From Corticium candelabrum (taxonomy: Eukaryota > Porifera > Homoscleromorpha > Homosclerophorida > Plakinidae): a DNA stretch of 64,000 nucleotides. The notes under the pieces are model-generated. The model was not told the DNA's origin, made no database searches, and saw only the letters and a program-made list of their open reading frames with translations. The stretch is from positions 7,928,552-7,992,551 of the forward strand of contig NC_085089.1 in the NCBI RefSeq assembly GCF_963422355.1. Direction: 5' to 3'. Below, in pieces: positions 11,682 through 26,090 of the stretch. The translations under genes and the position numbers were made by a program. Position 1 is the first letter of the stretch. Every line of letters starts with the position of its first letter.

Positions 11682-14022
11682 CTACTGTGTGTTATGCATC
11701 TTTTTGTAAAGAGCCCACTGTACAAGAACAGAATTGGACGATTGAAAAGATCGCCACAACTGTAGCTGAGATCCAGTCATAGCTGGTCGAGGAAACAACA
11801 CCTCATACCGAACATTCGCACGATGTGCATTTTCATATGACAGCACATGGTAACTCTCTTTAGCAGTGCAACCTGTTGTAAGAAAACAGTATCATGCAGC
11901 TGCAAAAGGCAACAGCATTGATAGAAATTATCTACCGCCTCTTTGTTGGCAGAACACACGTAAATGGTTTGAAACACCATCAGTATCAGTCAAATACTTG
12001 AAATTGTCTATGCAATTAATCATTAATCAACATCAAATAAAGGAAAGTTTGCTATGGTACAACTTTTACCTGCAAAGTCCCCATTTAGAGACAAGTAGTC
12101 ATCAACCAAAGTCTTCATAAGCCTACATCATTCATACAAGTGTTAACAAATGACTTACAAAATATAAATCACAAAATAATTACTTTGCTTTAAGTGAGTT
12201 TCTTTGATAAGAGCCAAGATGGGCCAATCCAGGATCACAGTTAATACCCACCAACCACGGTTGCTTTGATTCATCAATCTGAATTTCTAATGCCAACAAT
12301 GAATATGCACTTTCCCAGTATGCCTTCCCAGGAAGCTTTGTCCGGTCATACGTTTTACTCCAAAATGACAGAGCAGAAGATGCTACCATGAGACCTGCAT
12401 GTGTGGCAACACTTCTTATTTTGGACCACAAGATGTCTCTGTCTTTCCCTCTTCCTGTCTTCTTAAGCACAAACCAATAATTCTGCAATGTCCAATACAG
12501 AGAGACAGTTTCTTCAGACAAACAATCTGTAACTGAAGTAACATCAAACTGCATGCATGTGTCATTCAGATGCTCCTTTCCTTGCTGAAAAGGATGAGCT
12601 GCAAAGAACACTTCTCCATAGTGAGAAAGGTACATTTCCAGTGGGTCAAAAGACTTTATAAGAAGATACAGTCGCATTGTATGTTTCCTTGAGTTAATCA
12701 AAAAGGGTTGATGAATGTACATCTGAACAAGGGTAACAGGAAATATGTTGGCAGAGTTCATGTCCTCTTTTTGAGTAAACTTGTCCAGCAACTTTGAAAT
12801 GGAATAATTAAGCTTAGCTCCATTTGCCACAATGAATCCAGTTGCCAAGCTGTTCCTGTAACTGCCAGCTGGTCGCACAAGCCACTGTATATTAGATTGC
12901 AATGAAGATACTTTGTAAACTGTCTCTTTATCTTCAGGCCAAATAAAACAGTCCACAGCAAACAATGTCTTGTTATACATATTTACAAATAGTTCCCTTG
13001 TTTTCTGAACAACTTTACAAAATTGTTCCTTCAGACACAATTTAAGCATTCCTGGAAAAATGTTTGTTTTCTGCCAGTACTGAAAAATGAGACTTCAAAT
13101 CAGTAAGGGGTCATTCAAAATTATCGACGATTCCACAAGCGTACAAAGTGCACGTTAGGGGAGGGAGCTAGGTTATGGTCTCTGTATGCTCTACAAAACG
13201 TGGATCGGTAGCAAATGGCTCATGCCAATTTCTCTGTTTTCCATGGCCAGAATCCATCATGCAGTGTTCCCGTGCTAGTCACCCTTATGTACGGAATTTG
13301 CAAACATGTACAACTGTGGCAGCCTATTCTGGTTTTGTTCTAGAACAACATCAGCCGTCCATAAAGAAACCAGCTGTCTCTACCACAACTTTTTCAAAGT
13401 TTTCGTCTTTGTCTACTTGAATGATCGGAAACCTCGAGCTGACATCATTTGAGCAAGTCAACTGGAATGGAAGAAGAACTGTATCATGATCAATGCAGAA
13501 GCATTGAAGACCACACGTCAACACTTTAATAGATGAAACCATGGTCAAGCTTTTGAATTGTGCACCAACAATATTGTGCAAGCTTTGGGGAGGGGAGAGG
13601 GAGGCTTCAGAAAACGTGCGCTTTGTATGCTCGTGAAATTGTCGATAGTTTTGAACAACCGTTAATTAATGCAGCATTTGCTACATTATGAAATGCATTC
13701 ATTAACAACATAGTTACATGCACATAAGAAAGATACCTAGTGTAGCATCAACAATTTAATGACTTGAATTCTTCATGCCTTTACTGCAACTAAAATGAGG
13801 TATAGTTTGTATATACCAATATTCAAATAGAAATATATTATAGGAAATTTGCTTTCTTGAAATTTAGTGTTTTTTGTAAATTTTTCTAGCACATGCACAT
13901 ACATGCACCCACAGACAGCTGACATCGACTTCCTTGGGGTTCTATCATGTGAGGGGCTAAAGGTTACACGTGATGTGAAGCTAATTGACCACCCAAGGAC
14001 AAGGCTTAAGTGTGACAGGTGT

Positions 14023-14085
<63 letters not shown>

Positions 14086-14170
14086 GCACATGCACACACA
14101 CATGCACCCACACACGCATGCACACACACATGCACACACACACACACACACACACGCACACACACACACA

Positions 14171-14222
<52 letters not shown>

Positions 14223-14520
14223 ACCTACGTGGGTATCTAACACACGTTATTCAAAAACATGTCAGTACAGTCTAAAGCCAGTCTATGCCATATCATTTTG
14301 GCGTTATATAGCCAGAGTTTCACCAACAGTTGTTCATGTATGTTACTGACTGCCTGGCTGACTATCAAATTTCTTTTGAAAGATAGACGTCGTGCGATGG
14401 TCTTCAATACTTCCAAACTGTGTGGTGACCATAGGCCAAGAGATTCGCACACAAGAAGGTGGAAAATACTCCCAGTTGATGTGACACTGGCTTCATGACG
14501 TTGGTCTTTTTCCCTTTCTC

Positions 14521-14577
<57 letters not shown>

Positions 14578-15574
14578 CCACCATTGCAGAAAACGGTTGT
14601 ATCAAATAAGGCAGCAATTCGATGTGCACACACGAGCAAGTAGCCTATTTCTTATAGACCCGGATAAAATCAAAATACCTCTTTTCCGACGTCTCCTGAA
14701 AAACCAACACACTCCATGCGAGGTCACAAACGGGCAATTTAAATTCGGTGGAGATTCACGTTGGAGGTGAGTCGGGTTCGATGGGCAAGCAAAGATCGAA
14801 GAAGGTCAGCACGCGGGCCAAAAGTATCACAGTTCCATAAATCATAATGAAACGCAACCCCATGGCAAATTTGGCAGATAGGTGTGGCAACCGAGGAGAA
14901 TATCAACACACAAAATTTGAAGTAGTGATTCTATGTATTTTACGGTAACCTGATACTCAGCATTGTTCACTCCATTGCCAAAATTTACAACACCATAATT
15001 AGATCAATAATTCAAGCAATTTTAGTAGCAAAGGTTATTGCTCACCTGCTTGATGACAGGAACACCTTGATTGGCATTCGAGATCAACAAATTCCACGGA
15101 TCACTTTCCTTGTACGTCACGTTCAGTGCATGTGAAACGAATATGTTTTCAAGAGTTGCACCACTCCTCGAACGACAAGCGTCACTGGCACAGAGCGGCC
15201 GAATGTAAGCCAGAGGAGGCCGCGGTCCTTCGCTCTGATACCTTACAGTTTCTTGCAGAGCACCAGGAGGCAACCGTAATCCAGATATCGCCGATCTAGC
15301 AAACCAATTGCAAACATACGGTGATACCGCTAAGATTAGGTCAACATGCAAGCACATCTTCTGACGACCTGCCATTCTGCTCGTCTCGCCACATTTGCTT
15401 TGTCTTCGCTGCCGGCGTCACTGTAATGATCTGTATACGTTCGATTTCGCTTCTCTCCAAGCACGACGGACTGGCAGCATTTTCGGTTTTCTGTGCCAAC
15501 ATTGCTATGTTCAGAATCATAGTGAAAATCAGGACAACCAGCAAGAGTACAATCAACTTCGTTCGAGAGGCCAT
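11682..15574 (-). CDS. TTL-like (tubulin-tyrosine-ligase family) protein with N-terminal membrane anchor
   Basis: Five exons: 15,369-15,574; 15,046-15,295; 12,184-13,079; 12,070-12,122; 11,682-11,872 (stop TAG). Phases close on 531 aa. An uncharged stretch follows MASRTK (res 7-27) and predicts a type II signal anchor, with the rest lumenal or extracellular. The ATP-grasp-like region matches TTLL enzymes: [42 protein letters not shown] and [11 protein letters not shown]-terminal [18 protein letters not shown] is also typical. Usual Mg/ATP ligands look altered: the E of the normal EVN motif is G (VGIN), the D of FDF is E (LALEI), and the D before the conserved R is T. It may therefore be a pseudoenzyme. 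Membrane-anchored TTLLs exist (C. elegans TTLL-15, from memory). Intron 2 (2 kb) holds a MITE and CA/TA arrays. Confidence 0.87.
13107..13662. mobile_element. PIF/Harbinger-like MITE, TAA target duplication
   Basis: Terminal inverted repeats of about 48 bp: the left end starts GGGGTCATTCAAAATTATCG, and the right end reverse-complemented starts ACGGTTGTTCAAAACTATCG. Both ends then share CATACAAAG/CGTACAAAG and a G-rich subterminal block. Direct TAA flanks lie at 13,104-13,106 and 13,663-13,665. TAA duplications are typical of PIF/Harbinger. It is 556 bp long; the frames inside are short and broken. It sits in intron 2 of the TTL-like gene. Confidence 0.75.
14023..14216. repeat. Compound (CA)n-(TA)n microsatellite
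   Basis: About 150 bp of CA with CG/TG variants, then about 43 bp of TA. The apparent frames across it are repeat artefacts. Confidence 0.95.
14524..14575. repeat. (TA)n microsatellite
   Basis: About 26 TA units, in the same intron of the TTL-like gene. Confidence 0.95.
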
Positions 15575-16300
15575 ATCTCCTACCGGATATGGTCTCCTTG
15601 TCTCATCGCAACGAAGCAAAAATGCGACGAACGTACAGCATGTGGGCTCTCAGTATCAGACGTAGCCTGAACGTACTGACATGGTAACTAGAGATGATGA
15701 ACTAACTAAAAAAAGATGAAGTAGCCAATACAACAGATTTGGCTCAAATTCCGTACTGTCCTTACAGCAAACAACAATGTTGATATCTACAAAGCATATT
15801 CTGATTTATATCTTCAGGAAAACTTGCAGCTTTCAAACGTGTGGCGATAGCCGCACAAACCAAGAAATAATAAGACAATTTATTGAAAATGACAAGTCAG
15901 AGAAGCTATCAAGAAGAGTGGAACGTGACTGATAGGCGTATACCTGCCTTCTCTCTGTACAATAAGATGTCTACAATGTGACGCAAAAACCATAAAGTCA
16001 CAGCCAGCAGTTCATATGGTATTACCAATTGCTCTACAGCAATCTAATCAATATGATACTGCAGAACTAAGATATTATGATTATGATATGATTCTAGGGT
16101 AGGACAACAATACAGTAACACCACCACTTCAGTCTAAACATTAAAAAAGTAACTCATTCCGGCTAACTGTAATAACATTTGTTTATAACTTAGAAGATGA
16201 GTAGACTGTTTGTCTGTCTGTAGAAAGAATATATACAAATACAATATTTTGACAACTACCAAGTCTGAACAGCTAGACGCTTAACTCCTGACTAGAGACA
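15575..16300. other. Intergenic between TTL-like and UBR genes
   Basis: No coding signal. It should contain the TTL-like promoter and the UBR 3' UTR. I saw no clear motif. Confidence 0.5.
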
Positions 16301-19272
16301 TTAAGTGTGTGCCCACGGAATATCCATAAGAGTGGGATGTTTCTCCATGCTGTTGACAACCACTTCATACATCATATGTTTCAGCCAGATTTCTTTCAGC
16401 TTCTTGTAGCTGTCCTCACACAAATAAAGAGGATTTCCACGTCTAAACAAGACAATTTCAATGTCACGAAGAATTGCATTCATGATGCCCAGTCATTACT
16501 TGAGTCCCACGTCTGTTTCACCATACTCATCAACATAAGGAGTGGGATACAAACAGCCTCTTCCACCTCCAGCAAGCAAGACAACCTCACATTCACGAAC
16601 GTACAGGTACAGACCGACTCCTGATGAGCACCTAACAACATGTTAATTAGCCTAAATTCTACACCAAATTGCTAAGACAACTAGCAAAGAGAACATACAT
16701 GACTACATATACTAATTCAATTGAAACGACATCCTCTCTGTACCACCACTAAGCAGCATAGACTTAGTCTGTAAAATACTGGTTATGCAACTCTATTGCG
16801 ACACACCAGTTCATTATATCATTAATTACCAAACATCACACCAAGTAACATTGAGGTCTTAGGTTCAATAAAAAATCATATAGTAAACATTAAGATCCAC
16901 TTACCTAAGTCCAACATAAATGCAGAATAATACCTCCACAATGCAAAGTTCATGCGACTCTGCTTCTGGTAATTCTCAGTTACTCTGGTACTTACTTTTA
17001 CTATTACAGAATTCAGTGCCACTAACTTTCTGCTGTGGACAGTTGAAGCTCCAACCATTTGTCCATCTGATTCTGTTTGACAACAGTAGCTTTGAACACA
17101 AACAATTGTGCCACACACAAGACACAGAGCAGGAGAACGACTTCCCTCTCCCTGAGAATTCGGACATCTGTAATAATAGTTCAACAAATACACACCAGTA
17201 AACAAACACCATTAATCAAGGTAACGGCTCAACATGCATAGTACCTAAAAGTTGCAACTTTTTCCACAATGTCAAAATATTCATGTGGAAGATCAATCAA
17301 GGGCCTGGTGACAGGAGAGGACATGATACTTCTACATGTACAAAACAATCACGTTCATCTCCATACCAAGAAACAGTACAACAAATGTTAGACCTGGTCT
17401 GTCCGTCACAATCCATGTGCTGTTGATGACATCTACACCACCTGACAAGAAATAACAAAAATTAGACAACTGTCAAAGATTTCAGATTTCAAATATTGTT
17501 ATGTGCTAAAATACCCACGTCTTGATACATGCAAATGCCTGCAATCAGTTGACACATGCACATTCAAACGCCAGCATTGTTATAGCAAACACACATCAAA
17601 AAACAATATTTCAGATGCTAGTGCTATGACATAATTTCCATCATCCCTCTCAACAATAAACGACGTCTATTATAAACATACTCTTCAATAAAACGTCCAT
17701 CTTCTGTTACTGAAAGACTGCTGATCTCCTGCAGTACATTGGCCAATGTTGGAAGCCCAAGGTAATGCAACAGACCTTCTGTTGACAACGCACCTATAAC
17801 ATAACCAAACAGTTGGTATGCACAACAGAAAACTACAATAACAGTATGACAACCTGTGCTCTCATCTGGCAATGGAATGTCAGACAGAAAATGAAAGAGT
17901 AACACTGCCGAGCGCACAAAAGAGGAAACTTGGCACTCCAGAGTTGCAGGCACACCAGAGGCAGAGAAGTTAGCCCTTGAGACATCATCATGCCTAGAAA
18001 GCAAACAACACAACAAGTATTTAATCAATCAATCGATTTAAATAACAAAATACATAAACCTCATGATAAAAACAACATAATACCAGCAATTACCTCAATT
18101 GCACCAGAAGTTGCTTTACTAGATCGTCCACGTCTCGTTGACCCACATCTGTACACACCAAACCATCTTGTATTATAAGCGCAGTGTTCAATGTCTTAGT
18201 GCCATGCCTACCTTCATTCAGTTCTTCCATATCCAATGTCAGCAGAGCTTGTACAATACATAGAGCAAATGCCAACCACACTACATGTTCCTGGCAGTTT
18301 GGTGTGACACTGAAATAGTCCACTGCATCCACATCCAAGAACGGCAACGAAAACAAGAGACCAATCTGACCAGACATTCATTCACAGTCAAATCATTGCA
18401 CTAAAACTCATAAATTGACCAACCAGTAGATTTAATGCACTTAATTCCACTACACATGGCTCGTTTGTGCTGTTGCCAGGACAAAAAACAGCTAACACAC
18501 AAATAATGTCATTAGTATTTACAACATATTGCCTATAAAACCATATAACCATTAGCCAAAAACACAATGTCTACTGGCAAATTATGTCAGTTGACTATCA
18601 TAACCCAAACTCAAATTGATAATGTTTGCATACTTTGTGTGGATATTAAAAGTCTATTTTCCAATCTTGCTACGATAATTGCAGATATCTGTATGCTACA
18701 TGTGTAATGATAGCCACTTGTAGTGACAACACTTCATGCCAGTTACCCAGACAATCACTTATCCAGACACACTTTGTCCAGATAAACGGTGCTCTACTGT
18801 ACTGTTGTTACAGATCACCTGTTAGAAGAGTGAGACAGACTCGTTTCACGCTGTTGGGGTTAAAGTGTCGTGAGGCTGTTGATGCATGCCATACAAGAGC
18901 CTGAAGACACTCTTTCTGTCGACAAGAGAGGCTATCAAACCGTCCATCACCAAATAATCGCATTTGTTGCTCTAGAAATAAATCACAGAAAGAATAAAAC
19001 AACATACACAATATAACTGATGAGACAAGACTAACACGCTAATCCAATTTAAGATTAAATAATTGGCAAGGAAGAGCATGAAAAATGAATGCTCATACCA
19101 TAAAGCAGCAACACAGCAACATAACAACACAAAAGGACTCACCAGCAGCAAAGAGAGTGTAAGCACACGATTGCCAAGAAGAGACAAGAACTCGTATATC
19201 ACTATCGTCTGGCAGTTGTCCGAGACCATTCTAATAATACACAATCATTACATGTGCACACACACACAGACA

Positions 19273-19342
<70 letters not shown>

Positions 19343-21757
19343 CACAAACCACTAAAGTTGACTGTAAGAATAACTTGTAAGCTTCAAGTTGGTGAGAAAC
19401 ACTACAAAAACCCGACATCAGTATCATGAGATCTAAGTGTCATATTAGATCTGACCATTCATATGCACCATCAGTGATTGGCACCAGCACATGATCAGCA
19501 GCCACACAACAGGCAACTTGCACAGCTGTGTTTCTAATGCAGCTACTCATCATGACTTGGCAATGTTCGGATGCTGCCTGTCTGAGTAGTTGAAAGCAGT
19601 CCTTCCTCTTAAGTATTTCTTTTGTACTATCTTTTGTAATAATAGTTTCAACACTTGGAGGCAATGCTGGTAAAACGGCATTAGAAAAACAGCCACACAA
19701 AGGGCACAAAAATTCTCCAGCTTCGACACTATAACATTGACGAGGTCGAAACACCATCCGTCGTTCCTGCTCTGATTGTTTCGTTTCAATAAACCTGCAA
19801 CACAACAACTTTGAAATGAGCTAAAAGTTGTTTCAATTGATTGCATTTCCCAGCAGCATCTAAAAAAGGTGGTCGGTCTGTCCATACTTGTCTGTCTGTT
19901 TGTCTGTCTGTCTGTCAATGGTAGTATATTTTCATAAATGAAGTTAGATACAATAGCAAGCAAAGGCTAAGTACAGTTCACATTGTCCAACCGCTAACAA
20001 CACGCAAATTAAGTAAAGTAAAGGGACATAGATGTCCCTGTTCAACAAAAACTAGCTGTCTGTCTGTCTGTCTGTCTGTCTCACAGCCCAACCATTTGAG
20101 AATTACACTTCACCTTCTCCAACATGCAAAGTGCATTGCATGACCACAGCTGCTGACATGTATTCCACTACAACAAGCCTTTAGAAGATCGCAACAATGA
20201 TCAGGTCCTAACCAATGACACAAATATTAGAAAGAGCAAAGACCATAACTTGTTCTCTGATCTGCTCTTCTAGCAAGCAGTCTATTCAATTGACAAGCTC
20301 ACCTGGCACACACTGGTCTAGGCTTTCTGGACAACATAACACTGATGATCGTTGTATACACGACGCATAAACCAGAATCTCGCTGGGCTGCTCCTCTTGA
20401 CACAAAATGCACAAAATTTTAGGTTTCAGTCGACTCTTCAGCTGCCAAGTACAACACAGGCCAACAGCAACAGGCTGGGAATCACAGCATTCCATTGGCA
20501 AGTCAGTGTCGTCCACACTGCACCACAGAGCAATGTCAAGACACAGCGATAGATACAATTTTTTAAAAATTACTAACAGTGTTACAATCAAAGGCAACAT
20601 AGTACTACAAAGGTAGCATTAGCTGATCCAAATAGCAGTGTAACTTTCAACTAACTAGCCCACTTTGCAACAACATTAAAGTAGTAATCAATCCTGGTTG
20701 AGATTACACATGATTAAATAAACTATACATACACATATGCTGACTCGATGGGTACATGTACTGCATGATGAAACTGTCAAACAACACAACACAACAATTT
20801 ACTGACCTTGAGCACGTATCAATTTTTGTCTCAGATGACTCTAGCAAATACGAATGGTGCTTCATAAACTCCTCCTGCTGCACTTTCATTTTCGCCATTA
20901 TCTGCTGCTTTCTCTCTTCAGCCATTGTTCTAGTCCTCTTCTGCTTATCACATGACTTTCCAGCTGACTGACCTTTTTCAGTCGATTGTTCTGTGCTTTT
21001 ATGTTTAGAACACTTCCAAAAGTGTGAGAATGGCGAGGAACATGATTTCTGTTTAGTTGCCTTTTCTTTCTCTTGCTTCTGTTTCTGTTCAGCCCTTGCC
21101 AACATAAGAGCTTTCTCCTTCTCAACCAGAAAGGGTCTTGCTGCTTCTCCACCAGGTAAACTGACAACTGAATGCAAAAACTTAACCCAAGCCTCCTCAC
21201 TTGTTGGCATCACCTCTGGATCATTACCGCACATTTCATTAAGTTTCTACGTCATGAACATGAATATGAATGAATATAGATCATCAATCAATACATTGAG
21301 AGACAGCAGCAAACAGCCAAACTCATAATTACAGTGTTGTCTTGACTTGTAATGTTTGTTTATAAATAATCAAGAAACCACATGTAAAACAGACAGACAA
21401 GACAAGACAAGACAGACAAGACAGACAAGGCAAGATGTCATCCTTGGGTTGCAGAGCCCACGCAAAAACAACCCGCTTTCATCTCCAATAATTAGTGTTG
21501 TAACAACTGGACCCTCTTTGGGTTCTTTAGCAGTTAGAAAATGAAATTTTTAGTTCTCAGTTGGTTCTGTAGTTGATATCTGTAGTCTCTAAGTGATTCT
21601 GTATAATTTGACTCGTAGTTACATATTGTATGTTGCTAAATTCATGTTTCAAATATATGTATTGGACAGACAGACAGACAGACAGACAGAACTGATATAT
21701 AACGGACTTTTGTATCTTTAGCTTGTAATAGTTCATATGTATGAAATATACAGATTT

Positions 21758-21796
<39 letters not shown>

Positions 21797-24700
21797 CATA
21801 CTACATGTAGACATTAGAATTAAAAATTACATACTACCACATCAATATGTGGTATGTAAACACACTTGAAACTTCCAATTACATTCAACATCACATTGAA
21901 CAGAATCAACGATAAAAAAGAAGAGCACACGTATCAACTGAATCAATAAATTAACAGTATCAGACTGCAATAATAACGCTGTCTACAGAAATCAAGAATA
22001 TGACAACCTTAAACAAGAATAACTAGAATGCTAATCCATCAATCATTCTACCTTGAACACAGAAATTATAAGTGCACCATGGCTCTCCACTCGCTGACAC
22101 CCTCTAAAACGTTGCATTATTGTATCAAATGTAAACAGACCCTTTGGTACACCTAATCACAACTGGAGTAAGACAGTCGGTTTTCATGTTGCCAACACTG
22201 CTCCTAACCTAATGTGTCTTTGTATGAAAGCTGCGTAAATGGCAGGCCTGGTCTAGAAAGCTCCAGTCCGTGGTCTTCTTCATCAAGCAATGCCATTCCA
22301 GCCAAGTACATAGCCTAGAAACACATGACTCCAATAAGAAAGAGCTGTTTAACCACAACTAACTATTACTACAAGAGATAGGTAAGCAGCAAGAATGCAC
22401 AGACAAAGAAACAGTCCCATAAATAGACAACCACACGAACGGACAACGGACAGCCACACGAACGGACAACGGACAGCCACACGAACAGACAGCCACACGA
22501 ACAGACAGCCACACGAACAGACAGCCACACAAACAGACAGCCACACAAACAGACAGCCACACGAACAGACAGCCACACGAACAGACAGCCACACGAACAG
22601 ACAGCCACACAAACAGACAGCCACACGAACAGACAGCCAAATAAACAGGTAGACAGGAAGATAGATGTTAAGTATTAGCTTAAATACAACAATAAATCAG
22701 AACATACCGCATATGATAAATGCTCAGTCCAAAGCTGTGACACCATGCATGCCGTTCGACCAGCAATCAGACTAATAAGGCATGAAAGCTGTTCCGTTCT
22801 GAAGAGATTTCTCACACCATCAAACGGCAATGTAAAATTAGGCAGAGCAGCCGGAAGTGCTGTATAGCATATAAAGCACTAGTAAGCACGGAACTGAATC
22901 ACTGGATGCATGATCAAGTGCATACACTGAAACACATCACTGCTGCCTTCGGTTTTGGCTCTCTTCTTTAAATATTCGGTCGCCTGCGTGTTGGAGTAAA
23001 CTATTAATAGATGAATGAACAAACAACAAACCAAACTTACCTTTGAAAGGTCACTTCGACTATAATGGTAGAAAAACGGTGAAAACTGAGACAAACATTC
23101 CAGTTTCACTTCGTATTGTCTCTTGGTACCAGGACCAGCATGTCTATCAACACAGAAAGACAAACAAACGTGCAGACTATAGACAACAACCTAGACTAGC
23201 TCTCGATACAAACATGCATCAGTGAATATGTGCAACTGATAACAGCCATTACGCTATCAGTTGTAAAACAAAATCAACTGTGCCATAGACACACTTGCGC
23301 GAAACACAAATGTAGGTAATCTATCCACTGCCTGATAGGTTATCGTTGTTTTAAGTGCACCATCCAACTTCATGTTGGTAAGAAAGTCTTTCTACTAAAG
23401 TACATACACCAAGTATGCTCACTTGAATGTGGCAACTACTGAGAGAATCTGATCAAGATTCACTTCTGTTTCACCATCGGCATTCAGTGCCTACCAAAGA
23501 CATACACTTCACAACACAACCAGAAATCAAACACAATGCTCTATCCAGACTAATGTCTAGTCATACGCACACTACTGTTGCAGTATTATCACTTCCATTA
23601 ACAACATACCTGTTTGGGAAGGATGTTCTGAAGTTTGCTGTGAGGACAAGGACCCATGCACAGCCTGTGTAATATCTCACGAGATACACACTGCTCAAGT
23701 GTCACTTGACCGACACCATAGTGGTATCTTTCACCTAACATATGTTAAAACACAGAAGTGAGTAGTTGCATTAACCAGCTATAGTATACTATAGTAGCAC
23801 TCTAATTTGTCAGTCTGTCTATTCAGTGCTTCATGACTCTGTCCCTCAGTCCACCTTCATGCAACTACATAGCAATAGCCATCTCCTGTAAATGTCTACA
23901 TCGAGACAGCTCAATAGATAGCACTCAAGTAAATGCACCAAAATAACACATGCCTATCTCCACAAGTAACAAAGGACACCCAGCTTCGCTTGAACACTGT
24001 CAAACTACAAGGCTGATTTCAAGTGTTTCTCAAGTCCTACAGCTCTTAAAATCTGAAAGTATCACACCTTCCTCCTGTCTGCTCATTTGTCTATCATTGT
24101 GCCTATTAGTCAGTCTGCTTAGCAGCTAGTGGTGTGTTCACTACACTAACTGTTAGGTCATGAAACAGCCAGCCAAGTTGCCTACTTACCAAGCACCATT
24201 ATAAGCAGTTGCATCATTTCTTCAGCCATTCGAAGTTCTAGCTTCACTTGATCCTTACAAACCAACATAGATATTGAGCAACACACCAAGCACGACTTGT
24301 AAATTATGAAATCAACCTCTGGCACAGGCTTCTTGTCTGGGCAAAATTTGGAACTGCAAGTAAACAACACACTGCATCACGAAACGATACAATTTAAAAC
24401 TAGATTTTAAGACAGACTAGCTTATGCCTTAAAAGCCTAATATAATAGTATAGAAAATTAAGGTTTCCTTACTCCATCCATTTGGCCAGACCAAATCGTT
24501 TCACAACTGTTTTGATAAACAGTTCTGGATCCATCACAGCAGCACACACCTAAAGCACAGCAAAGACTAACTAAAGTACAAACACTTGACGCACATAGCT
24601 TACTTGCAGCAGCACAATGTCTTGGTCATACGTTTCTGAGCGACAAGAAAGCTGATAATTGGCAACCTGAGCAGATAAAGAGCAGTTAACAAATGAGTAC

Positions 24701-25718
24701 TACCTACGTATACAGCAAGCATCGTTGTTGTTCATCCCAAATGTCGTATTCAACCAACTGCATCTTGACACTGAGTGGCTGTTTATGCATACTTTGACAC
24801 CTGGAATCACTGAATGCTCTTACATGCTTCCCTCTCACTCTACAGCCTAACTTTGCATGCAAATATGCTACCTGCTGCTGCTTTACTCATCTAACAATTC
24901 CAGTTTTAACAATAACTACGTTTGTGTATAAAGACGACTTTTCAGAATGAATAACTGACATGGTCAGTGGCAAAGAGAGATGATAAAGACACACCTGACT
25001 CAGTAAAGCATATCCATTACGTCGCCAGTAACCGCTGTTCACTTGGGCTGCAAACACTATTGCCCTCAAAGGCTCCTCCATTAGATACTGCCCAATACAA
25101 GGATCCTACACATAATGATCTTTATATAGTACCATGTACATCATCACTGAACATGGATGGATATTTATGTCACAAATAGAGATAAAAAGACGAAGACACA
25201 GATATCATGATTAATACACACATGCACATGCACATGCACACAGACACACACAGACACACACTCGCGTGCGCACGCGCGCACACACACACACACACACACA
25301 ATGGGAAATGGCAAATAGACAAGGAGCTGCCATTAAATGGTAACGCCCTCCAGCCAGATGGCTGGGTTCCTGTGCACTATGCAGGAGCTATGGGCCGTGC
25401 TAAGCAATCTCCTGAAGCCTGGCCAGGTGCTCACAGGAGCACCGACTGCAATGCTAACTGTGGTGTGGACACCCAAAGTCTCACCCGGACCTCAGTGGCT
25501 GATGGACTTTGTCGCAGTCAGGGGCCTTTGCCACCCCAGTCAATGACCAGGTACTCATTTATACTACTGAGTCGAAAGAGGCAATTGTGTGTGAGTTTCT
25601 TGCCCAAGGAAATTACGCCATAGCTCGTCGTCACCGTGACTTGAACCTGCAACCCTGCAGGGTCCCGGATGTTTCCATTCTCCAAACGCACTCTCTAAAC
25701 AATTGAGCCACAGCACCA

Positions 25719-25766
<48 letters not shown>

Positions 25767-26037
25767 TAACAGTTGATCGACACCTTGCCAACATCCAAAA
25801 GTTCTTGAAATGTCAACTGGTATTTGTCAGCATAAACCAACAAGCCTAACACCACATCAGCAGTCAGTAAACCACTTAATGTGCACATTACAAACACTAT
25901 ACTGTCTTACTCGCCAAAAGTCTTGGAAGTGGATAATGTATTGTCGATGGACCGTGAAAGACATCAAACACTTCAATATGATCTGAATCTAATAAAATCA
26001 AAAGTGTGCACACATAACATACTTACACTTTCATTTG

Positions 26038-26090
<53 letters not shown>

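Noticed and set aside
13773-14770. Several His/Thr, Cys/Val and Ile/Tyr repeat frames
   Set aside because: Artefacts of CA and TA microsatellites.
22349-22652. Three long minus frames rich in Cys, Val, Leu and Trp, and a possible CRISPR-like array
   Set aside because: A 16-bp tandem minisatellite without spacers opens all frames; there are no unique spacers, and CRISPR is not expected in animal DNA.
25620-25716. Functional tRNA gene on the minus strand
   Set aside because: Same reason: tRNA-like head of a SINE with degenerate stems.
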